Below, piece by piece: positions 1-6,011 of a DNA stretch of 19,359 bases. The stretch's first letter is position 1; each line of letters opens with the position of its first letter. The DNA lies in contig DASUKS010000007.1 in the NCBI GenBank assembly GCA_036278595.1, forward strand, positions 1-19,359, given 5' to 3'. Made by a program: the position numbers and the translations under genes. The notes below the pieces were generated by a model, which was given only the letters and a program-made list of their open reading frames with translations, was not told where the DNA came from and searched no databases. The stretch comes from JADMII01 sp036278595. GTDB lineage: Bacteria; Chloroflexota; Dehalococcoidia; DSTF01; JACRBR01.

Positions 1-366
1 CTGCAGCGGTTCCTGCTGGACGCTTCGGGTGCCGGGCTGCTGCGGTCGGCGCACGACGTATCGGTCGGCGGGCTAGCGGTGACGCTGGCGGAGTGCTGCA
101 TCGATGGCATTGGCCTCGAGGGCGCGGCGTTCGAGGCGACGCGCATCGATGCGGCGCTGTTCGGGGAGACGCAGTCGCGCGTGGTGGTGTCGTGCGCGGT
201 ATCGGACGAGGCGCGCGTGCGCGAGCTGGCGCGCGAGCACGAGCTGCCGGTCGCGGCGCTCGGTGTGACGGGCGGGGATCACCTGCGGTTTGGACCGATC
301 GACGTGGGCTTGGACGTGATGCGGGACGCGTACGAGCGCGGGTTGCCGGAAGGGCTGGCGGGTTAG
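1..366 (+). CDS. purL: Phosphoribosylformylglycinamidine synthase subunit PurL, C-terminal part
   Basis: Partial: reading frame 1 is open from the first base, giving about 121 C-terminal residues ending at TAG 364-366. The segment SAHDVSVGGLAVTLAE followed by FGETQSRVVVS is characteristic of the last AIRS-type domain of PurL (known family signature: SAHD-S-GGLAVALAE then FGE-SR). PurL is the large ATP-dependent subunit that converts formylglycinamide ribonucleotide to formylglycinamidine ribonucleotide in the fourth step of purine synthesis, in the cytoplasm with PurS and PurQ. The end GGDHLRFGPIDVGLDVMRDAYERGLP matches the usual C-terminus, so the gene is complete at its 3' end. A heptamer tract begins within the stop codon and an intrinsic terminator follows 50 nt later, so this is the last gene of its transcript. 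Confidence 0.93.
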   Translation: MQRFLLDASGAGLLRSAHDVSVGGLAVTLAECCIDGIGLEGAAFEATRIDAALFGETQSRVVVSCAVSDEARVRELAREHELPVAALGVTGGDHLRFGPIDVGLDVMRDAYERGLPEGLAG

Positions 367-413
367 TTCACAGTTCACAGTGAACAGTTCTCAGTGAGTA
401 GTGAATAGTTTGG
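365..413. repeat. Heptamer-phased tandem tract
   Basis: Seven consecutive 7-bp units, all starting with AGT, beginning at the last two bases of the purL stop codon. Units are of the types AGTTCAC (first two units identical), AGTGAAC, AGTGAAT and AGTTTGG. The TTCA and TGAA cores are mutually complementary, so the tract can fold weakly. The same unit types recur at 1283-1338 and 3891-3937. Function unknown. Confidence 0.75.
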
Positions 414-415
414 TC

Positions 416-447
416 AACGCGCGCTGTGGGCGCGCGTTTTGCGTTTT
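416..447 (+). terminator. Intrinsic terminator of purL
   Basis: Perfect 9-bp stem AACGCGCGC (416-424) and GCGCGCGTT (430-438) with a 5-nt loop TGTGG. The descending arm ends in TTTT (437-440), and a second T run follows at 444-447. It lies 50 nt after the purL stop on the same strand. This is a typical rho-independent terminator. Confidence 0.8.
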
Positions 448-504
448 GGGCGCGCCCGTGGTGATGCGTAGGTGCGGACAAAGGGCGAGACGCGCGACCG
501 GTGC

Positions 505-545
505 TGTGCGACGGCGGGGGACCACGTGGGGCCGCCCCTACAGTG
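505..545. repeat. Possible dispersed GC-rich repeat copy
   Basis: Contains GGGGGACCACGTGGGGCCGC around the 8-bp palindrome CCACGTGG (522-529), followed by CCCCTACA. Its reverse complement begins TGTAGGGGCGGCCCC, resembling short intergenic repeats familiar from environmental genomes. Only one copy is in the window, so the assignment rests on resemblance. Confidence 0.35.
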
Positions 546-610
546 GGTGCGGCGCCGGTCGTGCGCTAGGAGGGTGCGAAAAAAGGGTTGTGCGACAGCG
601 TGCTGGTTAG

Positions 611-678
611 CCCGGAGAGATCCTTCGCTTCGCTCAGGATGACAGCGTGCTCACCGGTCGCCGCGGCGGGGCGACCGG
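611..678. repeat. Dispersed repeat of the CATCCTGAGCGAAGCGAAGGAT type plus adjacent hairpin
   Basis: Reading the minus strand across 620-645 gives a sequence of the CATCCTGAGCGAAGCGAAGGATCT type, a short interspersed repeat that recurs in many bacterial genomes. It is bounded by the inverted repeats ATCCT/AGGAT. Immediately to the right is a perfect 9-bp inverted repeat, CCGGTCGCC (654-662) and GGCGACCGG (670-678), with a 7-nt loop. A T run (692-697) is 13 nt beyond this stem, too far for a canonical terminator. No gene is seen in 367-707. The region lies between converging genes and may be an intergenic repeat insertion. Confidence 0.55.
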
Positions 679-707
679 CGCGCCACGCTCGTTTTTTCAG
701 CAGCCTG

Positions 708-1295
708 CTAGGGTTCGGCAACGACCAGGGCGCCTTCGAGGGCGGCGGATGCGTCGGAGGTGAGGTAGACGACGGCACGGGGGAGGGTGAGGGGCTCGGG
801 GGGGTGGTGCTCCTTGAGGATGGGGCCGGCGGCTTCGGCGAGCGCGTGCGTCGGGATGACGGCGTTGGCGCGCAATCCGGAGGCGGCGAGATCGCGGGTC
901 CATTCGAGGAGCGCGCGGGCGTAGGCGGCGTCTTCGTCTTCGGCGATAAGGACGACGATGGCGGGATCGGAGTGCAGGTGCTCGAATGTCTCGCGCGGGA
1001 GCGGCGCCGGCGCGTGGTAGACGAGGATGCGCACGGGGCCGAGCTCGGCCGTTGCGTCGGCTATCGCCTCGCGGACGGTGGTTTCGCCGCCGTCGGAGGT
1101 GAGGGCGATGCCCTTGCGTCCGATCGCCCAGAACTCGTTGGCGGTGCTGTTTGCTGCGAACTCGGCCGGAGTGGCCTCGCTCAGCGTGACGACGGCGACG
1201 TCGGCGCCGGCTTCGGCGAGCGCGACGGCGGCGTGACGGCCGGCGGGGCGTTCGACGCCGAGGACGAGGGCGGAGCCGCGAAGTTCATGGTTCAT
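708..1295 (-). CDS. Degenerate short-chain dehydrogenase/reductase-like protein
   Basis: 195 aa. The N-terminus (ALVLGVERPAGRHAAVALAEAGADVAVV, residues 9-36, with a gap at the usual first Gly) resembles the Rossmann beta-alpha-beta of SDR enzymes. Residues 125-150 (YARALLEW then LAASGLRANAVIP) align with the family's active-site helix and its G-x-R-x-N-x-x-x-P segment. Key features are altered: the dinucleotide loop TGxxxGxG is GVERPAGR, the NNAG motif is replaced by YHAPAP (93-98), and the catalytic YxxxK reads YARAL, so the lysine is lost (Leu129). At 195 aa it is also shorter than usual (about 250). It is probably a non-catalytic or divergent SDR-fold protein. The ATG at 1293-1295 lies inside a heptamer tract and has no clear ribosome binding site, so the exact start is uncertain. 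Confidence 0.7.
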   Translation of the reverse strand: MNHELRGSALVLGVERPAGRHAAVALAEAGADVAVVTLSEATPAEFAANSTANEFWAIGRKGIALTSDGGETTVREAIADATAELGPVRILVYHAPAPLPRETFEHLHSDPAIVVLIAEDEDAAYARALLEWTRDLAASGLRANAVIPTHALAEAAGPILKEHHPPEPLTLPRAVVYLTSDASAALEGALVVAEP

Positions 1296-1338
1296 AGTGA
1301 ATAGTCGATAGTTGTTCGTCGTTGGCCGTTGGTGCTCG
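1283..1338. repeat. Heptamer-phased tandem tract
   Basis: About eight 7-bp units in one phase. The first four are GTTCATG, GTTCATA, GTGAATA and GTCGATA; later units drift (GTTGTTC, GTCGTTG, GCCGTTG, GTGCTCG). It contains the apparent start codon of the leftward SDR-like gene and fills most of the gap to the methyltransferase stop. The units are the same as in the tracts at 365 and 3891 when rotated by one base. Confidence 0.7.
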
Positions 1339-1348
1339 GCGTTTTGCT

Positions 1349-2266
1349 TCAGGTGCGTTCGGCGACCATCCAGATGTGATTGCAGAACCAGCGATTGAGG
1401 GGTGGGTAGTAGCTGATTGGCCGCAGGAAGCGGACGAAGTCGAGCAGCTTCAGCTCAAGGTTCAATCGCCGCGACGTGAAGTAGCCGTGCTGCGCCGGCG
1501 GCTCCCAGAACTCGATGCGGCGGACGCGGAAGCCGTGGCGCTCGGTCTCGGCGCGCAGCTTCGGAGCGGTCTGCTCGTTGATGTGCATTTCGCGCTCGAA
1601 CTTGTCGTGCGGGAACTCCGGGTCATCGGAGAGCATGACGTCGTTGAACAGCGCGTCCTGCATGTGCAGTTTGCGCGCGGCGCCGAGGGCGATCCGATTG
1701 ACGTGGCGGCTGTAACGCTTGTAGACGACATCTTCGAGCACCTTGTTCGGCGACGTGTGCATGACGAGCAGGCCGCCGGGGCGGATCGTGCGGCGCAGCT
1801 CATCGAAGGTCTGCGCGAGCTCATGCGGATAGAGGTGTTCGACGACGTCCATCATGAATGCGACGTCGAATAAGGCGTCGCCGAACTCGAGCGCCTTCAC
1901 ATCCATCTGCGCGACGTGCAGGCGCTCTGGCGCTACTTCGCCCTGCGCCGAATCGAGCGCCTTGCGCGCGATCTCGACGGCGGCATGGGCGTAGTCGATG
2001 CCCCAGGCGTCGGCGCCGCCGAGGGCGGACTGGAGGACGAGCTCGCCGCGCCCGCAGCCGACATCGAGCACGCGCTTGCCGTGCAGGTCGCCGGCGAGCT
2101 GGAGGGCCTTCACGAACCGCGGACCGACCTTGCGGCCGCGGCTCGTGATGAAGTCCTCGTAGCCGTGGCAGTTCGTCAGGTAGTACTCGCCGGTGTAGAC
2201 ATCGGGTTCGACGCGCGCGGGCGCTTCTGGCGCGGTCTGCTCGGGCAGCGTCGGGTCAGTCGTCAA
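1349..2266 (-). CDS. Class I SAM-dependent methyltransferase
   Basis: 305 aa. Motif I is VLDVGCGRGE (66-75), followed by the acidic ribose-binding position GID (89-91), a motif II-like MD (121-122), FDVAFMMDVVEHLY (133-146) and the post-motif RPGG (162-165). This is a standard Methyltransf_11/23-type Rossmann fold that transfers methyl from SAM; the substrate cannot be read from the sequence. The N-terminal YTGEYYLTNCHGYEDF region and a C-terminal part with many aromatics (from about 245) flank the core. The start is TTG at 2264-2266, 11 nt inside the preceding gene, with GAGAGG about 9 nt upstream, which implies translational coupling. No ATG in this frame gives a better N-terminus. A methyltransferase acting on a lipid, quinone or glycan is possible but unproven. 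Confidence 0.85.
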   Translation of the reverse strand: MTTDPTLPEQTAPEAPARVEPDVYTGEYYLTNCHGYEDFITSRGRKVGPRFVKALQLAGDLHGKRVLDVGCGRGELVLQSALGGADAWGIDYAHAAVEIARKALDSAQGEVAPERLHVAQMDVKALEFGDALFDVAFMMDVVEHLYPHELAQTFDELRRTIRPGGLLVMHTSPNKVLEDVVYKRYSRHVNRIALGAARKLHMQDALFNDVMLSDDPEFPHDKFEREMHINEQTAPKLRAETERHGFRVRRIEFWEPPAQHGYFTSRRLNLELKLLDFVRFLRPISYYPPLNRWFCNHIWMVAERT

Positions 2267-2879
2267 GACGCAGGGCCTCTCTTACTCCATCGAGGGTGCG
2301 CGCGCCGATCCGCTGGTCGGTGAGCAGCGTGGACAGGAAGCGCTGGTCGTAGCCGGCGGCGAGCATGTAGCGCGCGATATCGCCGGCGCGGCTCTCGCGG
2401 CCGAGCATGACGTTGGCGACGAGCTGCCACTCGAGCGGGACGAGCGGGATATGCATACCATCGACTTCGCGGACGCGCACGTTGTCGCTCCAACGCGCCC
2501 AGTGGTCGGCGAGGTCGATGACGCCATCGATACAGCGGATGATGAGCGCGCCCATCACTTCGACCTTGACGCCGTCCACCTCGAAGATGCCGAAGTAGCT
2601 GGCGTAGGGCAGGCGCACGCTGTAGCTGACGGGCCGCGTGATGGCGCCGTAGGAGGCGATGCAGCCCTCCATGATGTAGGCACCTTCCATCGTCGTCGCG
2701 AGGTCGATGTCGGGCGGGTTGTAGTCGGGCAGGCCCTGCAGGACGGAGGCGGTGCTGCCGACGAGCGCCCAGGGCTGCTGCGCCTTGAACATCGATGGGA
2801 TGATGCAGTGCATGATCGTATGCAGCGCGCCGTGCGTGCGCGCGCAGAGGTTGGACTCAGGGACGGTCGTGCAGGTCAT
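2256..2879 (-). CDS. Nucleotidyltransferase-fold protein
   Basis: 207 aa from ATG 2877-2879. WALVGSTASVLQGLP (37-51), PPDIDLAT (55-62) and VKVEVMG (105-110) match the minimal nucleotidyltransferase pattern G-S, then D-x-D, then a third acidic residue on the next strand (here Glu107). The fold is shared by aminoglycoside nucleotidyltransferases and AbiEii/MNT-type toxins; the substrate is unknown. The reading frame stays open upstream to 3026, but those 49 residues come from a heptamer repeat tract and look non-coding, so the downstream ATG was preferred. ATG codons at 2813 and 2792 are alternatives, and none has a good ribosome binding site. The gene overlaps the methyltransferase by 11 nt, suggesting joint expression. 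No adjacent HEPN partner is seen, which argues against a MNT-HEPN toxin pair. Confidence 0.65.
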   Translation of the reverse strand: MTCTTVPESNLCARTHGALHTIMHCIIPSMFKAQQPWALVGSTASVLQGLPDYNPPDIDLATTMEGAYIMEGCIASYGAITRPVSYSVRLPYASYFGIFEVDGVKVEVMGALIIRCIDGVIDLADHWARWSDNVRVREVDGMHIPLVPLEWQLVANVMLGRESRAGDIARYMLAAGYDQRFLSTLLTDQRIGARTLDGVREALRLDD

Positions 2880-2970
2880 CGCGGGGGAGTGTAGCGGGTG
2901 AGGTAGGCGGCGCGCACATGGCTGTCCGCGGGTGTCGAGCGCCGTGCGCGTTCGGGCGATGGGAGCGACG

Positions 2971-2998
2971 TTGGAGGTTAGATGTTGGAGATTGGATC
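2971..2998. repeat. Heptamer-phased tandem tract
   Basis: Four units in strict 7-bp phase: TTGGAGG, TTAGATG, TTGGAGA and TTGGATC. It lies in the 169-bp spacer between the patatin-like gene and the nucleotidyltransferase. The unit type differs from AGTTCAT but matches the tract at 8560-8587. Confidence 0.7.
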
Positions 2999-3048
2999 GG
3001 GAGAACGAAGAGCGTGTGTGGCTCACCCTTCGCTGATCGGATGGCGCG

Positions 3049-3897
3049 TCACCAGTCCTTCCATTCGGCGGCGAGGGTGCGGGCGTGGGATTGGCCGGCG
3101 GTGGCGGCGGGGAGGGCCTGGGTCGGATCCATCATGTTCGACATGTGGGCGCGGGCGGCGTCGTCGGGCTGGATGAGGCGCACTCTCGCGCCGGCGGATT
3201 CGAGCGTGGTGACCTCGCGGGCGATGTGCTTGCCCCAGATGCGGCCGAGGCCGCTGTCGTTCCAGCCGAGCGGCGCGACGATGATCACGGCGTCCGGCTC
3301 GATGCGTTGCGCGAGGTCGGCCGACGTGCCTGAGCCGACGCCGCCGTCCATGTAGTGCGTGCCGCCGATCTCGACCGGTGGGGCGAGGCCGGGGACGGCG
3401 CACGAGGCGGCGACGGCGCGCTCGATCGGCGTGCGTGACGTGCGGTCGAAGACGTGGAATGCACCGTTCTCGCAGGCGACCGCGGTGATCAGCAGCGGCT
3501 TGTCGGGCCATCCAGGCCAGTCGTTCGCGGTGAAGGTCGCGAGCCACTGCTCGGGCGGCATCGTGCGGGCCCGCATGGCCTGACGGCCGATGGCGGCCGC
3601 GGCGCCGGGCGTGATCTCATCGAACGAGGCCCAGAGCTGGAACGTGGCGGGCGCGTCGGGCGCGACGAACGCGGGGCCACCCTCGCGCGGGGCGCGGCTG
3701 CGGTGCTCTTCGAGCAGCTCGCGCGGGTCGCGGCCGTGCGCGATCGACGCACCCACGACGGAGCCGGCAGACGTGCCGACGATCAGGTCAGCGTCGCGGG
3801 CGTCGATGCCGCCTTCGAGCAGGCCGGCGAGGACACCGATCTCCCAGGCGATGCCGACGCTGCCGCCGCCGCCGAGGACGAGGGCGGTGGAGTTCAC
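3049..3897 (-). CDS. Patatin-like phospholipase family protein
   Basis: 282 aa. It carries the oxyanion-hole glycine loop ALVLGGGGSVG (5-15), the nucleophile elbow GTSAGS with Ser43, SCAVPG (165-170), and the catalytic DGG at Asp184 (HYMDGG), giving the complete Ser-Asp dyad of patatin-type lipases. This family hydrolyses acyl esters of phospholipids or lysophospholipids in the cytoplasm or at the membrane. No signal peptide or membrane segment is visible. The length is usual for the short bacterial (RssA-like) members. The start is GTG at 3895-3897, since an in-frame TGA lies a few codons upstream, and the ribosome binding site is poor. The start codon falls in a heptamer tract. Neighbours give no clear pathway. 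Confidence 0.88.
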   Translation of the reverse strand: MNSTALVLGGGGSVGIAWEIGVLAGLLEGGIDARDADLIVGTSAGSVVGASIAHGRDPRELLEEHRSRAPREGGPAFVAPDAPATFQLWASFDEITPGAAAAIGRQAMRARTMPPEQWLATFTANDWPGWPDKPLLITAVACENGAFHVFDRTSRTPIERAVAASCAVPGLAPPVEIGGTHYMDGGVGSGTSADLAQRIEPDAVIIVAPLGWNDSGLGRIWGKHIAREVTTLESAGARVRLIQPDDAARAHMSNMMDPTQALPAATAGQSHARTLAAEWKDW

Positions 3898-3937
3898 AGT
3901 TTGCCGTCCAGTTCATAGTTCATAGTGAATAGTGAAT
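3891..3937. repeat. Heptamer-phased tandem tract
   Basis: Two units (AGTTCAC, AGTTTGC), then a short interruption that shifts the phase by two bases, then two copies of AGTTCAT and two of AGTGAAT (3910-3937). The TTCA and TGAA cores make the array partly self-complementary. It covers the GTG start of the patatin-like gene. Confidence 0.75.
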
Positions 3938-3950
3938 AGCCGCCCCGCCC

Positions 3951-3976
3951 CGCTCCGGGCCTTCGGCTCCGGAGCG
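3951..3976 (-). terminator. Strong hairpin after the helicase-loader gene
   Basis: Perfect 8-bp stem CGCTCCGG (3951-3958) and CGGAGCG preceded by C (3969-3976). The loop can itself close as GCC-TTC-GGC, giving a C(TTCG)G tetraloop on the plus strand and C(GAAG)G on the minus strand. It lies 42 nt past the loader stop. No T tract follows, so termination is an inference; it may instead stabilise the 3' end. Confidence 0.45.
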
Positions 3977-4018
3977 CCGGTTGATGTTCGCGACTGTGCT
4001 TGCCGTTCATTTGATGCG

Positions 4019-5395
4019 CTACTTCCGTGGGCTGCGGCCGCGGCGGCGCGGGGGCTCGGGCTGGCGCGGCTCGCCGAGGACGATAGCCGTGCAGACGGCG
4101 TGGTCAACGAGGCGCGATGCGAGGCGCTCGCCCAGCTCATCGAGCGTGAGCGCGGTCGTGATGACAGTAGGCAATCTGGCGGTGTGGCGGTAGTTCAGGA
4201 GTTGGAACAGGCGGTCGCGCACCCAGGCGATGCCGGTCTGCGCGTCGAGGTCATCGAGGATGAGGAGCGGGGCCAGTTTCATCTCGTCGAAGGCCTCGTA
4301 CGAGCCGCGGGGCTCATCGGCCGAGAAGCCGCGGCGGAGGTAGTCGAGCAGGTCGGGCACGACGATGAACAGCGGCGTCTCGCCGCGCCGCCGCCGGTCG
4401 TTGGCGATGGCGGCGGCGAGGTGCGTCTTCCCGGAGCCGTGGGGGCCCATGAAGAGCAGCCAACCATCGGGCGATTCGGCGAAGCCGAGCGCCTGGCGGT
4501 ACGCGTTCTCGACCTGGCGGCGCTCGTCGCCAGCGAGATGCACGCTGCGGACGTCGAAGCGCTCGAACGTCATGTCCCGGATCAGCGGGTGGTCGAGGAC
4601 GTCGAGCGCGCGCATGTCGGCGGGGCGGCGGCCTGCTTCGAGCGTGTAGACGCGCGCGAGGCCGGCGTCGGTGAGGCGCGTGCGCAGGCGGTCATCCATC
4701 TGCTCGGGCATCTGGTTCGTCGTGACGACCGTGGGCAGGCGCGTGTTGAAGCGATGGTTGATGAGCTGGAACAGCTTCTCCTGCGCCCAGGCCGTGTGCG
4801 CCTGCGTGCCGAGATCATCGAGCACAAGTACGGGGGCGTTGCGGACGCGCTCGAACAGCTCGTCGTAGTGCACATCAGCGCCGGGCTGGTACGCGGAGCG
4901 CAGGTGGTCGAGGAGGTCGGGGACGACAACGAAGAGCGCCGGCGAGCCGCGCGCGATCAGCGCGTTGACGATGGCGGCGGCGATGTGTGTCTTGCCGCAG
5001 CCGCTGGCGCCGCAGAGCACGAGCCACCCGTCGGGGGATTCGGCGAAGGTCCGCGCATCATCGACGCAGCGGCGGTACTGCTCCTGGTCGTGCGAGGCGG
5101 CGCTGCGGCCCCGCGCGATCAGCGTGCGGAAGGTGTGGCGGGCGAGCGGGCCGATGTTGGAGTAGCGCGCGAGGCGATCGATGCGCGTGTGCTCGCTCTC
5201 TTGCCGGGCGCAGGAGCACGGGACAATACGGCCGAAGTCCGGGTGCTCTACCGGGACGTTGGCACGCAGGAAGCGCGCGCCACGGCAGCGCGGGCATGCG
5301 ACTTCGTCATCGGCCCATGCGCTGACGAAGGATGCGTCCGTACTTTCCGGCGAAATAGCGGTCCGGGCCGGCAGGATCTCCCTCAACCTTTGCAT
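4019..5395 (-). CDS. Tandem-AAA+ DnaC/DnaI-like helicase loader
   Basis: 458 aa. N-terminal zinc motif: CPRC (Cys34, Cys37) and CSC (Cys60, Cys62). Module 1 has Walker A GASGCGKTH (129-137), Walker B VLVLDDLG (189-196), sensor-1-like TTN (225-227) and RLRTRL (236-241). Module 2 has Walker A GPHGSGKTH (317-325), Walker B LLILDDLD (377-384), TTA in place of TTN (413-415) and RLASRL (424-429). The modules are clearly a duplication: both begin AESPDGWL and both contain VVPDLLD. DnaC/DnaI proteins load the replicative helicase onto DNA and normally carry one AAA+ domain. The start ATG at 5393-5395 was chosen because GGAGGG lies 8 nt upstream; it overlaps the dnaD-like gene by 89 nt. It follows dnaB and a dnaD-like gene, supporting a primosome role. 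The C-terminus is basic and Pro/Arg-rich. Confidence 0.85.
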   Translation of the reverse strand: MQRLREILPARTAISPESTDASFVSAWADDEVACPRCRGARFLRANVPVEHPDFGRIVPCSCARQESEHTRIDRLARYSNIGPLARHTFRTLIARGRSAASHDQEQYRRCVDDARTFAESPDGWLVLCGASGCGKTHIAAAIVNALIARGSPALFVVVPDLLDHLRSAYQPGADVHYDELFERVRNAPVLVLDDLGTQAHTAWAQEKLFQLINHRFNTRLPTVVTTNQMPEQMDDRLRTRLTDAGLARVYTLEAGRRPADMRALDVLDHPLIRDMTFERFDVRSVHLAGDERRQVENAYRQALGFAESPDGWLLFMGPHGSGKTHLAAAIANDRRRRGETPLFIVVPDLLDYLRRGFSADEPRGSYEAFDEMKLAPLLILDDLDAQTGIAWVRDRLFQLLNYRHTARLPTVITTALTLDELGERLASRLVDHAVCTAIVLGEPRQPEPPRRRGRSPRK

Positions 5396-6011
5396 CGTGT
5401 CGTCCCTCCGATGCCCAACGTTCGAGAATGCGGGTGATGTAGCGCCAACTGCGTGCGTTCTGGGCGGCGGCCTCGCGGAATGCTGCTTCAAGCCAGCCGG
5501 CGGGGTAGAGGCGCTCGGCTTCGGCGAGCTCATCCGCAATGCCGGGGCCAACGGTGCCGATCAGCGACTCGTAGAGCACGTAGACCGACGTGCGCGCGGC
5601 GGGTGCGGGCGCTTCTTCCGCGATGCGGCCGAGGCGCACATCGCCGCGACGCACGGTCTCGAGGCCGCGGCGGTCGGCGGGCGCGTTCAGGAAGTAGATG
5701 TGCTCGCGTTGGCCGGCGCTGTCGATCACGAGCGGGAGGAGCACGCCGGCGTCGGTTGCGGCGCGGAGGCCGGCTTCGAGCAGCGTGCGCGGGTCGCCGA
5801 GCGCGGCGAGATACGCGGCGAGCGACGGCTCGGCGAGCAGCTCGGAACACGCGACATAACGCGGGAAGCCGCGCTTGCGGGCGAGCACGTTGAACGCGGT
5901 GACGGCGACGGCGAGCGCGCCGGGCGCGGTGAGGCGCGGCAGGACGTCGCTGAAGAAGACGTTCGGGATGGCGGTGGCTTGCGGGCGCGCGGGGAAGCCG
6001 GAGAACGTCAC
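5307..6011 (-). CDS. DnaD-domain primosomal protein
   Basis: 234 aa. Residues 145-200 (VLYESLIGTVGPGIADEL, then AAAQNARSWRYITRILERW) match the DnaD/DnaB_2 C-terminal domain (known pattern: YE-x-x-x-G-x-L-T, then A-x-x-x-N-x-R-x-x-x-YIxxILxxW). Residues about 18-110 resemble the N-terminal winged-helix part. The tail DRYFAGKYGRILRQR resembles the short conserved end seen in many DnaD-like proteins. In Firmicutes, DnaD acts with DnaB and DnaI to remodel DNA and deliver the helicase during initiation and restart. GTG start at 6009-6011 overlaps the dnaB stop (GTGA), with GAGGAGGAGA about 6 nt upstream, so translation is probably coupled. The 3' 89 nt also encode the loader's N-terminus in another frame. 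Confidence 0.8.
   Translation of the reverse strand: MTFSGFPARPQATAIPNVFFSDVLPRLTAPGALAVAVTAFNVLARKRGFPRYVACSELLAEPSLAAYLAALGDPRTLLEAGLRAATDAGVLLPLVIDSAGQREHIYFLNAPADRRGLETVRRGDVRLGRIAEEAPAPAARTSVYVLYESLIGTVGPGIADELAEAERLYPAGWLEAAFREAAAQNARSWRYITRILERWASEGRHDAKVEGDPAGPDRYFAGKYGRILRQRMGR

Noticed and set aside
588..1304. Long plus-strand frame of 238 codons opposite the SDR-like gene
   Set aside because: Antisense shadow: high GC keeps all frames open. The product is Gly/Glu-rich and the minus-strand frame has the recognisable Rossmann pattern.
2256..2879. Nucleotidyltransferase as half of a toxin-antitoxin or abortive-infection pair
   Set aside because: No HEPN or AbiEi-like partner is adjacent; the overlapping neighbour is a methyltransferase.
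2880..3026. N-terminal extension of the nucleotidyltransferase up to 3026
   Set aside because: The 49 extra residues translate a heptamer repeat tract and precede the conserved fold, so a start at 2879 was preferred.
3932..5437. 501-codon plus-strand frame opposite the helicase loader
   Set aside because: Mirror of the loader reading frame. The product has no motif, while the minus strand has two full AAA+ modules.
5396..5551. N-terminal extension of the helicase loader to 5551
   Set aside because: It would lie deeper in the dnaD-like gene with an antigen-like low-complexity sequence, whereas ATG 5395 has GGAGGG at ideal spacing.
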